Source: Lonicera japonica
Lineage: Eukaryota; Streptophyta; Magnoliopsida; Dipsacales; Caprifoliaceae
Assembly (NCBI GenBank): GCA_021464415.1
Contig: CM038464.1
Span: forward strand, 1 to 64,000
Reading direction: 5' to 3'
Length of the DNA stretch: 64,000 nucleotides
Position numbers and translations under genes: made by a program. Below the pieces are notes generated by a model. The model was not told the origin of the DNA, did no database searches, and saw nothing but the letters and a program-made list of their open reading frames with translations. Below, piece after piece: positions 47,001 through 57,000 of the stretch. Position 1 is the first letter of the stretch; every line of letters starts with the position of its first letter.

Positions 47001-49510
47001 GCTTAGAAATTAAAACCCAATTTGGCACTACTATTCGTACTTTCCTTAGTGATAATGCACAATAATATTTTTTTGCCCCCTTCCAATCCTTTATGACTTC
47101 TCCGGGCATACTTCACCAATCTTCTTGTGCTTATACTCCTTAACAAAATGGAGTGGCTGAATGGAAAAATAGACACTTGATTAAAACTGTTCGTACTCTC
47201 CTTATTCACAGTCATGTTCCGTAACGCTTTTGGGGAGACGCAGTCGTCACTGCTTGTTATTTAATTAATAAGATGCTATCCTCAGTTTTAGAAAATAAGG
47301 TACCTCATTCTTTGTTATTTCCCACCTAGCTTCTCTTTCTCGTCCATCCTCGTGTCTTTGGTTGCACTTGTTTTGTTTATGACCTCACCCCAGGGAAAGA
47401 TAAGCTACATGCCAAATCTCTCAAATGTATCTTTTTGGAGTATTCTCGCTTACAAAAAGGTTATCGTTGTTTTTCCTCGGACCTTAAATGATACTTTGTT
47501 TCCGTAGCCGTCACCTTCTTTGAGACGTCCTTCTTTCCCTCTATAGAGAGTGCCGCGTGTTCTCCTGATATTAGTGAGTCCCCCATATCAGACGCTAGTC
47601 TTATTTCACAGGTTATATGCTCTCTTGACCCTGCGGCTCTTACTACAAACTTGCCACCTCCTCTAATCACCTACCATCGCCGACCTCTACTTATTAATAT
47701 TGAGAACCCCACCACCTAGCCTATCACTGGGACTATATCCGAGCCCATCCCCGGATCCACCAGTCTCATCACCTGCTCCGGTTACGCCTCCGGTTCCGGC
47801 TCTTGACCTGGATCTTCCTATTATCGAATGCAAATGTATTCGTTCTACTCGTAACCCTCATTCCATTTATAATTTTTGAGTTATCATCGTTTATTTCCAC
47901 AATATATTGCCTTTGTATCATCTTTGTCTCCTGTTTCTACACCTAAAAATGTAAGAGCCGCTCTTTCTGATCCGGGCTGGTGCCAGGCTATGGTTGAGAT
48001 GTCCGCCTTGCATTCGAGTAGCACATGGGATCTCGTGCCTCTTCCTCCTAGTAAATCAACGGTGGGTTGTCGTTGGATTTACACTGTCAAAGTTGGGCCC
48101 GATGGAAACGTTGATCGGCTGAAATCCTAGCTAGTTGCGAAACGGTATACCCATATCTATGAGCTTGATTATGGTGATGCGATCTGTTCTCATGGAAGAG
48201 TTAGAAACAATCAGTTGTTTCCTTGTCCACCACTGAGGTAGAATATCGGGCCATGGCAAAAGCGACGTGTGAGTTCATATGGATGAAACGGTTACTCCAG
48301 GAGCTGAAGTTCACGAAGATTCAACAAATGAAGTTGATATGCGATAACCAAGTAGCTCTCCACATTGCGTCTAATCCGGTCTTTCACAAAAGGACCAAAT
48401 ATATCGAGATTTATTGTCACTTTATTAGAGAAAAAATTCTTTCAATTGAGATTGCTACTAGCTACGTGAAATTGAATGATCAACTAGTTAATGTCTTTAC
48501 TAAATCTCTCGATGGACCTCGAGTCAATTATATTTGTAATAAGCTTGGAACATACAATTTGTATACTCCAGCTTGAGGGGTAGTGTTAAGATTTGTATAT
48601 ATTTTATTTATAGAATGTGTATATTTAGGAGATAATTAGGAAATCCTAATTAGAAGTTAATATCCTTATTTTTAGGGTCTCTCTTGTATATATTGATCTA
48701 CTCCTTTTCTCAATAATCAATAACAATTCTTCTCATAATCTCTTGTAATCTCATGCTAGTAAGTGATACCCTATAGATAGTAAAAACCGGACATGCAGTG
48801 TGCCACGATTTCTAGTATGAATTGAATGGACTTGCTTACTGGTCTGTTGTGCTTTTCGGGTTATTGTTGCCTATTGCTTTGTTTCTTGGCAACCAAATCT
48901 TTTGATTGCTTTTTGAATGTGTCATGTGTTATATTCGGGTTAAGTTATGTTTTCCATCCTGTTGACCTTAATACGCTTCATTCCAGAAAGGGACATATGC
49001 TGCCAGGGAGAGAGTGGTGAAGCTTCAAAGTGAACTTGTGGGCAATGCTTCCAAGGTAATATAAGGAGGCCATGCAGGTACAAAACAAGAAGAAAGTAAT
49101 TTAACAACTAAATTGGTGTAGTTTTTAAACACTTTTTTGGGGGTTTTGATAACTTTTTAGTTCTAGTCCCAAATTAGTTGATTTCCACACTTAAAGGATA
49201 CACTCATTTCAATGTAATAAAACTGAACTTATTTAATACAAGAAGATGTGGTATATTGATTATGTCCCAATCACAAAAAGGAATATGGACTCCTAATTTG
49301 GGATGAGGAATTATTGGCTTCCTTTTTTTTTTTCTTTCACGGATTCGTTGACATTTAATTTTTCCGTTTGGTCTTTTTCTTGGACAGGTGAAAGAGATAA
49401 GTCGAGTTTTTAAATTAGTTGATAGAGAACTGTCGTACGTTGTTGAAATGGCCACCAATCTCACAAGTCTTCAACCTCATTTGAAAGCTGTACTCACCAA
49501 GCAGCATTGA
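38062..49510 (+). CDS. Nitrobindin (heme-binding beta-barrel, THAP4/DUF1794 family), four exons
   Basis: Exons 38062-38259, 39347-39487, 48987-49055 and 49388-49510 join in phase 0 to give 176 residues, close to Arabidopsis nitrobindin (At1g79260, about 166). Exon 1 has the family start PLAYLLGTWKGVGEGGFPTI. Exon 2 has KTWKLNSGEPMHAESGYW and PDGTIEVVIAQSTG. Exon 3 has LQSELVGNASK, and exon 4 has LQPHLKAVL. The two histidines corresponding to the heme-pocket His of plant nitrobindin (in MHAESGY and in QPHLK) are both present. These proteins bind ferric heme in a 10-stranded barrel and react with NO and peroxynitrite; they are cytosolic with no signal peptide. Introns are 1087, 9499 and 332 bp. 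Intron 2 is swollen by a hAT relic, an L1 fragment and a copia element, yet all splice borders and the frame are intact. The start is the first ATG before the conserved GTW motif. Confidence 0.9.
39647..41915 (-). pseudogene. hAT-superfamily transposase relic
   Basis: Read 5' to 3' on the minus strand. A BED-type zinc-finger segment (41915-41733; PLWAYTNRELEKRNKGGGN) comes first, then a linker (41726-41481). Next is a DUF659 catalytic segment (41394-40876) with LVSDGWSDSQRRPLINF and VVQVITDNAHNCKAAG, and a helical segment (40845-40345). Last is the hAT C-terminal dimerisation domain (40186-39820) with WWLLYGSSALMLQAIASK and CAERNWSTYSF. Frame breaks separate the segments (near 41730, 41440, 40860 and 40260), so no active transposase is made. 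The right end at about 42440-42455 carries GTGTCCGTGCATCATAG, resembling plant hAT terminal repeats; the matching left terminus was not found. Confidence 0.85.
42237..42253. repeat. TTA trinucleotide microsatellite
   Basis: About six TTA units inside the hAT relic. A GA-rich low-complexity tract (GGAGAT/AGAGAG) is at about 42022-42070. Confidence 0.7.
42499..42548. repeat. Perfect inverted repeat, 21-bp arms, 8-base loop
   Basis: Arms 42499-42519 and 42528-42548 are exact reverse complements (core CTCCACCGAG / CTCGGTGGAG) around GTCCATAT. It lies just outside the hAT end, within nitrobindin intron 2, and would form a strong hairpin in the pre-mRNA. Confidence 0.9.
42549..43180. other. Unassigned intronic sequence
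   Basis: No gene or element end recognised. 42770-42935 holds degenerate repeats of the type GAGACTGAAACCGGAA / AGCCAAAGAACC. Confidence 0.35.
43185..44480 (+). mobile_element. L1-type LINE 3' fragment (RT C-terminus and zf-RVT)
   Basis: Decayed frames read LGIGNLAKKNEALLGKVLWRFP (43230-43285), the region after the RT palm in plant L1 ORF2. A 43660-44148 frame with DIPLKMKVFACLASWKRFN, SPSWCIICIKGGENIDHILLNC (a zf-RVT zinc site) and RSCCLALSWCIWQE follows. Frames are broken near 43300-43660. No clear A-tail or duplication was seen. Confidence 0.75.
44500..45283 (-). repeat. Possible LTR fragment
   Basis: The sequence ends GGGGGTAATTTACTATTTGCCCTCA, resembling a minus-strand LTR start, and has CTATATATAC on the minus strand near 44900. 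The borders and a duplication could not be confirmed. Confidence 0.25.
45284..45708. other. Unassigned intronic sequence
   Basis: No coding or element signature recognised. Confidence 0.3.
45709..45882 (+). repeat. 5' LTR of a Ty1/copia element
   Basis: 174 bp beginning TGTTAAGATTTG and ending ...ATCTCACA, directly followed by TGGTATCAGAGG, the initiator-Met-tRNA primer-binding site. Collinear with 48584-48753. Confidence 0.88.
45883..45894 (+). promoter_or_regulatory. Primer-binding site, initiator tRNA-Met
   Basis: TGGTATCAGAGG immediately after the 5' LTR. This is the standard plant copia PBS (TGGTATCAGAGC) with one change. Confidence 0.88.
45895..48583 (+). pseudogene. Deleted Ty1/copia interior
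   Basis: Most of gag is missing. Remnants in order are the protease/GAG-pre-integrase boundary (46404-46592, FVPRCPFNLISVSKL), integrase scraps (about 47145-47175, QNGVAEWKNRHL-like), the RT start (47876-48130, ending WIYTVKVGPDGNVDRLKS and a stop) and then, after a deletion of the RT catalytic core, RNase H (48223-48576, STTEVEYRAMAKATCE and LICDNQVALHIASNPVFH). The purine tract GAGGGGTAG precedes the 3' LTR. It cannot be autonomous. Confidence 0.85.
48584..48753 (+). repeat. 3' LTR of the Ty1/copia element
   Basis: Begins TGTTAAGATTTGTATATATT and ends ...TGTAATCTCA. A few substitutions and small deletions separate it from the 5' copy. The outer flanks do not give a clear 5-bp duplication. 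Confidence 0.85.
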
Positions 49511-50499
49511 TGTACTGCATTTGCTGCTCTCTGCTATTGTTGTCTACTGCGGCGCTCAACCAACACAACCCCCCAACCCCCAAAAAAAAAAAAATAAAAT
49601 TCCAAATATAATATGTTCTGTGCACATTGAATGACTTCAAAGAGCCTTGTGCTATGCGTCACGTTCTGTGCATGTGGCTGCATCTCTTCTCTTCGGGGAT
49701 ATCATGGAAATGCCTTCTACCTAATGTAACTTACTACTATAAGTAATATTGCATTTGTCTTTTACAAAAGCCAAAATTAAGTAGAAAGGAGTACTTTTAG
49801 AACATTATTTGTAGACTTGTTTGTTTTTTATTTGTCTTTTAGTGTGTTTATTCTCTTGCGCTTATTGTTGGATGGTTTTCTTCTGTATTCTATGAATTAC
49901 AAGTCATTTTTTCTTTACTTTGGGTAGATCGAATCAGGATTAATGCCACAGGGAAGGGGTACAGCCTCAAGGTGCAAGATTCTATTGTTGAGAAACAATT
50001 GGAAATTGAGAAAAAGATTGAGCGAGCTCTCCTTTCACCTTCTTCCCAGTTCCCACAAGGTCCCCCCTCAGTTAAGGTTTCCGTAACCCAACACCATTTA
50101 CCGCCACTACATACTTGGCTTGCATAGTATATCAAATACACGTGAGATATTATATAGATGTAAAATATGTAGGTCCACGGATAATCAGATATATATAGAT
50201 ATAGATATACATATATATGTATAATGGGTTGGTTTAGAAAGAATGATTCTCTTTATAATGAGTAGGTCATTTGCACGATATTCACTGAAATTTGATATAT
50301 ATGTTCAGTTTCAACCATTGAAATTTTAAATGATCATTTTACTAACATCTAAATTTAATCTTTTGATAAAATTTGATGGAGATGATTTACTAATTATAGA
50401 AATAATTTTCACCAAATTTTATGAAAAATTCATTCGTTTAATGCTCGAAATGGACGGTCCTTTTTCTTAAGAGAAGATTCCCTTCTTTAGAATCGGCAA
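49511..50499. other. 3' flank of the nitrobindin gene
   Basis: The 3' UTR and polyadenylation region probably lie in 49511-49760; an A-run is at 49583-49596. A coding-like stretch at 49928-50126 (plus) was not recognised. An ATATAG microsatellite lies near 50189-50222. Confidence 0.4.
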
Positions 50500-50981
50500 A
50501 TTGTGTTTTCGTATTGTGATTTGACTTAACACAACACGGCCCGAAAATATAGAGGTTAACACGAAAACGACACGACACAAAATCGTGTTTTATTTGGTTA
50601 ACATGAACACGACCCAATTTAAACACGATTCAACATGAAAAACACAAATGACACGATGAACAGATCAATTCAATTAGTCTTCACACAATATATACGTATA
50701 GCACCCAATTTAAACACGACCCAAATACAAAAAACATGAATTCCATTGAAAACAAAAGAAAGAATAGCCAAGAAATGAAGAAGAAAATAATTAATTAAAG
50801 CTCTATCTAAATTGTAAATAAATCGTGTTAATTTTTTTACACAACACCACACAACCTGAGGTCGTGTTAAAAAATGAAAACCCGAACACAACACGAACAC
50901 GATACCTAATTTATAGTTTGTCCCAATTTTGTTACGTTCCGTGTTGTTTTGTCGTATCGTTTCAAAAATTACCACCCCTAG
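50500..50981. mobile_element. hAT-type MITE
   Basis: Dense in AACACGAC / ACACGACACG motifs, with an internal inverse relation (GTGTTAA...TTAACAC), and ending AAAAATTACCACCCCTAG. This is the reverse of the CTAGGGGTGG-type terminus common in plant hAT MITEs. The left terminus is not resolved. Confidence 0.5.
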
Positions 50982-50989
50982 TACAAACC

Positions 50990-52556
50990 CATTTTGACCC
51001 AATTTTTAACTCCGAAACACCCAAAACAAAACCATTTCGTCCCATTCTTCACACTTCATATTCAGAGCTTAGAGAGAAAAAGAGGAATGGATTTGTGGGT
51101 TTCTTAGGGGGATTTCATCCTAGATTCAAGATTGGGGCTAAGAATCATCATCTCAATCTCTCCCATCTTCATCTTTATCATCTCTTCCACCATTAAAGCT
51201 TAAAGAAGACTTAGGGCTTGTGTTATTTTCGGATTGTCAACCAATCTTCAATTCAACCTTCCAACTTCGTTGTAAAGCTTCAATTGAGGTGGGAACCTAA
51301 TACTAAACTCATTTTTATAAATTATTTGTTGTTGTATGTAGTATTATTAAGACATTCAAGTTTAAAGTGGAAGCTTAACTTAGGTGGGTTTGTTGCAAGG
51401 GTTGGGGTTGAAGATTTCCATTAATTGATAACTAAAGAATGATGAAAATAACCTTAAATCTATGATTTCTGCAAAGCCCATACATGCTTAAGCACAAATT
51501 GCTAGATTTGGTATAGAACCCACTTGGGCGGATATGCTATGAATATATTTATGATAAATTGTTACAATATTGTTGTAAATTGTCCAAGTGGTGGGTTTTA
51601 ACATTTAATCACTTATTGATGAGGTTATACACTAATTTGTGGAGATTTTGACATACTTATATATAGTTGGCTAGTTTGTTGATATTTGGTGTAAGTTAAT
51701 ACCATTGGCGCAAATTGTACACCAATTGGCATATTTGCATTCGAGTTGCCTTGAGATTGTTATATTATTGCACGATGCCATATGGTTGAGAGTCCACAAA
51801 ATGTAAACCTGGGGATACACTTGGGTAGTTGCAGGATCATGATAAAACCAGGTGATACAATTTGACAATGCCACGGATAATTTACATTATTTAGCTAACA
51901 AGATCGAATTGTCATACTAATTAAAGGTTAGGGGGTTTACACATGGAGTGCATAGCATAAAGTGGTTTCCTTGTACACTTGAGAACCTTATTTTATTATA
52001 ATTGCTCTTGTATGTTGTTTACCACTTGTATTCTTGTATAAACCAATCTTATAGTTCCCACTGAGCCCAGTTGGCTCATTCCTATTATTTTTCCTATATA
52101 CGTACTTCCACAGGTGCGAAGGTATGGTGAAAAGGAAAGGCTGACAAATCTTAGTCGCCTCTGTCTACCATAGATTCGTTTGGGAGCCCTTCACCATGGA
52201 AGGGCCAATTGATTAAATTTTGGAAATCCGGATTTATGTTTATTTTCTTATTATTTCATTTTTAATTATAAAATGGTGTTGTATCGTAAACTCAAACTTA
52301 ATTTGAATTTGGGACCTCGTTGGAGGCGTAGTTGTACTAGTTCCTTTGTGATTACTTTGGTATCAAAATACTTTTTATTTATGAATTTTGTATTTCAAGT
52401 TAATGACTACTTGGGTAACGTTTGCATCACTTGATTGGCATATTGAATTAAAAATTTTTTAAATGTTGATAGTAAATTTTTGCCGTCGGCGCACGGCATC
52501 TGTGATTAACTGACCCCGAAGGTGATTATCCTCTAAATAGGGCTTAGGGCGTCACA
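50990..52556 (+). repeat. Chromovirus-like (Tekay/Del-type) LTR, 5' end missing
   Basis: Contains the family-typical AAACCCATTTTGACCCAATTTTTAAC near the left, CCCACTGAGCCCAGTTGGCTCA at 52057-52078 and the end GGGCTTAGGGCGTCACA at 52556. The left part abuts the hAT MITE, so the LTR start is absent or displaced. Confidence 0.6.
52062..52078 (+). other. Conserved hairpin in the chromovirus-like LTR
   Basis: TGAGCC-CAGTT-GGCTCA. The related LTR at 25508-25524 has TGAGTC-AAACG-GACTCA, so both arms changed together. Confidence 0.6.
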
Positions 52557-53340
52557 TAAACTTTGATTTCTTTAAGTGAGATTGGGTGTATTGGTGGTAA
52601 GCGAGAGCACCAAAAATTATTTGGTATTGGCAAATCACCCTTAATCCTTACATTATATTGTTGTTATCTCAATAGTGATATTAGGCTCTCTATGGATTAG
52701 GGGGCGATTTGTCGATACCATGTAATTTTTGGTATCTCTCTTTTGCAGGCGTAATTTTATTCGTGTGCTTGTTCCATCATATATGCGTATTAGTTAATTG
52801 CAGTGTTGAAATTAATACAGGAAGATCCTAACAACTGGTATCAAAGAGTTCGAGGTTTGCATAAGGTGTTTGATAAAATCGTGCATAGATGTTTTATTCA
52901 TAACAAGGGTGTTGTTCAACTTCGGCAAGGCAAGGAATAATATGGTTCAATACGTGACAGAACGATGGACTTTACTCTTGAAATAATAGTCTATCGCCAA
53001 CTATTTAATCTTCACTCGACAAGATGATTGATTTTATTATTAAAATTTAGTGTTAGCAGGTCTAAATCCAGAAACATAGAGCAGTTCTAGAAGTGCTGGG
53101 AATGAGTTAATCTTTGTTTGGTATCTGAGTGGTGGCATGAGAAATTGTATTGCACGATGCTAGACAGTAATGCTGTTATTTTAGAGATAGTCTCTCGATC
53201 TATAAAAAGGTTGAACTCCAAATGCTATCACTTGCGGCAGTTTGGTATGGCGAGAAAATTATTATTATTTGGTGAGAGTTTATTGATATTTAAATTTTTA
53301 GAGTGAGTTTTGGTATAATGGGGGTTAAGGGTAAAAGAGC
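52557..53340 (+). mobile_element. LTR end, primer-binding site and leader of a decayed retrotransposon
   Basis: ...GATCCTAACA (52833) is followed by ACTGGTATCAAAGAGTTC (52834-52851), a Met-tRNA-type primer-binding site. No coding domain was recognised in the next 500 bases. Confidence 0.45.
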
Positions 53341-54000
53341 AAAATACCGATCTTTGACTATCTCCTAATGATCCACCCAGAGATTATATACCCATCAAGC
53401 CCTCTGACGAGGCAAAACAAACTAAATGCAGAGATTCGATAGATCTGTAAGGAGAGTAGAGAAATCCAATGCAAAGAAATTCCTTTTAATCCGTAAGGAG
53501 AGATTTAAATACATATACATGCAACCACACATAAAGCGAGTACAGAGAAATCCCTTTTAATACCCCTACACTACATTACATTATGCTTGGTTTTTCACTT
53601 GAGCAGGTGTTCATTCAGTGCATTCATCTTCAATATAATTTCTTGGAGAATTAATTCAACAAATTGGATAAGAGGTAATAACGGCTGAAGTCTAGATCAT
53701 ACAATACCCATATTTCTTTGCGCCAAAAAAACTCCATCTCACATTCTTCTTCACATGCATTATGTTTGAATACAAAAACCAAGTATATGTTTACATAACA
53801 CCCAGCATGTATGTGCATACAGAGCACCACAAGAATGTAGGCAATAAGCTGAGAAGAAAATGATTTCAGTCCTCCGGAGCTGCTTTGATCTCCTGATCTC
53901 CATCAACCACCATCAAAAAGTGCACACTACACATCCAGAGGATTTGGGGAAGTATTGAACACCAGCAAAAGCTAAAATGGATTAAGTACATAATATTATT
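53341..54000 (-). other. Intergenic sequence and 3' UTR of NUA
   Basis: No ORF. The stretch just left of 54001 should be the NUA 3' UTR; its end was not determined. Confidence 0.5.
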
Positions 54001-57000
54001 CTATTCACTGGGTGCTTGTCCCCCACGACCCCCACGGCCGCCACGGGTGGCACGCCCTCGAGGTGCACGTCCACGACCTCTGCTTGGCGACTGAGAAAGA
54101 ACTCCAGCCTGTCTCAGTAAAGACCTTTGCCTTGCCCTCTCATGCAAATTTATGGTAGTCGAGTTCTTACCAACCCCCTGCTGCTGCTGCTGCTTAACTT
54201 CTGTATCTGCTTCTGCTGCTGCTGCTGCTGCTGGCGGCGTTACAGGTGTTCCTGGTGGTACTGAACCACTACTGCTTGATGCCCTTTCAACAGTACCTGC
54301 GGCAATTTCTTGGACCTGTTGATCAGTAGTAGTAGTGTCCACTGCAACCTGGTCATTACTACCATCATTTAACTTGTCTGAACATCCCTCTACAACAGTT
54401 TCTTCCACTACGTCACCTCCATCATTCTTATCATCCTCCAGAACTTGGGGAGAATTTATCTCCCCAATTTCCATAATGACAGGAGCAACAATAACAGGTT
54501 CTTCGTCGACCCCAGATGGAACTGCAGCCACAGCCACATTCTCAGGCTGAACTTCCCCAATTTCAGGGCCACCGCTTACATTAGCAGCGCCACCACCTTC
54601 AACATCAGCAGCAACATCCGGTACCAGCTCTCCTTCCTCCCGCTCACTACTTCCAGATTCAGTCATCAGCTGTTGTTGAATGTCTTGCTCCGGTGTCTGA
54701 TCATCAGTAGTCATCACCACTACCATTTCATTTTGTCTACTATCCAAACTCTCCTCAACCACATCACCTCCATCGTTCTGCATGTCGACCTGACTATCAG
54801 CTTTTGCTTCCTCAGCCTCCTGCTCCCCCACAGCAGTATTCTCAACCTCATCAACAGCTTCATCCTTGACACCTTGGAGCGAAGAAGAATCACCAACAAT
54901 GTCATCTACAGTTTCTTCAATGGCAGCAGGTAAAATTCCAGGAATTTCTACAGTTTGTGATTCAGCACTACCACCCTCTTCCTGGGGATCTTGTGAACCT
55001 TTGGACTTTTTCAGCAGAGGAGGTGCTGCTACATCGAAGATGGTTTCCGGCGATTCTTCTTGTAACTCCGAAGTAGATGATGACACAGATTGACGCTTGC
55101 GAGCACCAGAAGGTTGTTGTGTTGTTACTCCGTGACTTTCGAATGGCGGCAAGGTCTTCCCCAACCCGTCAATATCTAACATCTCTGTATCAGCGTGAGG
55201 TTCTTCAAGCCTTGCAATACGAGGACGGATCAGCTTCCTCCCTGCTTTGCGAGTTTCAACATTGGCTTTCGGTAGAACGACCTTCCTTTCTCTTTCTTCT
55301 GCTATTTTGGCAGAAGGTAAACTTGATGTTGCAGGGCCTACCGCATACAACACACTAGGAGGGGCCAGGACAGGAACACCATGATCTGCCACAGAATTCA
55401 AGTGTACTAGCCACTATCAAGATCTAGAAAAAAACCAAGCAGTGAAAGTTAAAGTATTAAAAAAAAAAAGGTGCATAAAGGGACCTGTAGTAGCTCCCAA
55501 AGATGAAGTGTCCATAGCAGAAGAGTCTGGAGGAGGAGTAGGAGTATGAGCTCCAATCTCACTGAAAATAGGATGTGCAACCCTTTCAAAATTTTCTACT
55601 GCCAGATGATAAGCAGCAGCAAGGTCATCCAAGAGAGTACCGGAGAGGAGTTGAACCACAGATGTACCCTAACAAAATCAACATAAATTGACAGAAAATC
55701 AAGAGGTAGCTCCAACTGACAATATAAACACAAAAATTTCTGAAAGGTCAGCTAGGTCAGTTTCAGTATTACATCTGATCTGATAAGAGAGAATCTGAAA
55801 CTGAAAATAACTAAGTGTAACAGATATGATCAACAGCTTACAAAACTAAAAGCGTAAGAGTATTGAAGTCAAGTGAATGAATAACAGAAATATCCACCAC
55901 AGTAATCCAGTGTTTCAATGCATTCAGGAAACTTCAAAAGTTATAATAACTCATTGAATTAGCAGTAAAAAAATATTTCCACCTCAGGTTGACCGCCTTT
56001 TGAATTCTTTAACTTCTCAACTTCATCGGAGAGGGTCTTCAGAGCCTGCTTATGTTTCTCAAGCTCATCTACCAGTTTTGTTTTCCCCTGAAAATTATAA
56101 GGACGGCAATAAAGCCATAAACTAGGACAATCATTAGATGAAGTAGGTAAAAAAATAATTGGTACTGGAGAAACAAAGAAAATTTGAGCCAAATACAATG
56201 GATGTACAACAGTACACCTTTGCACCAGTGTGGAAGGTACAAAAGGTCCTCCATCCATGGCCCCAATAAGAAAAATATGAACACCGAAAAAGCTTAGATA
56301 CATTTCGGGTTAAATTTGAATGACACATAAACCAGTAAGTGTCAAAAATTTCAAATAAATGCTTCAGATAACTGCGAATATTATTCACATGTTCCTCTAC
56401 TAAAACTAGTACTTCAGTCCTTAGCCTACGCAATTTGCATCAAACAGGAACCAATGGTGGCAAAGTTATACAATTCTTCTCCAGGTATGGTTCCATTGCA
56501 TAACTTGATTGAAACTGAATACAATGTTGATCAATAATGATCATCATCAGTACCTGAGTAACGGTCTCATAAGAATCACTAATCGTCTTCTGAATCTTCA
56601 GACGCTTTGTTTTCTCTATCTTATGATCATCCTTGTCCTTCCTCAACTCCTCTCTCAGCCTTTCAACAGTTTTCTCCAGCATCTTAGTGTTAATCGAAAA
56701 GGCAAAACGAGAAATTAGCAACACGAGAAGAAACAACATAAAGTACCCGCAGAGGGGAGGGGATTAATTATTCTGCAAACCTGTATCCTGGTATCTTTTT
56801 CCTTCTCCTTTTCTCTCATGGCCTGCTCGCCTACAGCTTCCGTTATCCTTTTACCTATGATGGACAACCAAAAGAATTAACTAACCATGGGACATAGAAA
56901 TACCAAAATGGAGTTACAGAAAAGAAAATTATTACCTTGTCTATGTTCGTCCAATTGTTTGGAAAGAGCTTGATTCTCTTTACTCAAATCCTCCTTCTCC

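Larger units (their letters stand above)
39488..48986 (+). other. Intron 2 of the nitrobindin gene, 9.5 kb, filled with transposons
   Basis: Begins CAG|GTAATT and ends TTCCAG|AAAGGG. It contains, in order, a minus-strand hAT transposase relic, a 21-bp hairpin, a plus-strand L1 fragment, a possible LTR, and a deleted Ty1/copia element. The Arabidopsis gene has no comparable insert (from memory). Confidence 0.8.

Noticed and set aside
45704..48758. A target-site duplication for the Ty1/copia element
   Set aside because: ATAGT and TGCTA flanks do not match. The element is real from its LTRs, PBS and purine tract, but its duplication has decayed or the right border is shifted.
54335..55358. Plus-strand open stretches opposite the last NUA exon
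   Set aside because: They are antisense shadows of a low-complexity acidic exon.
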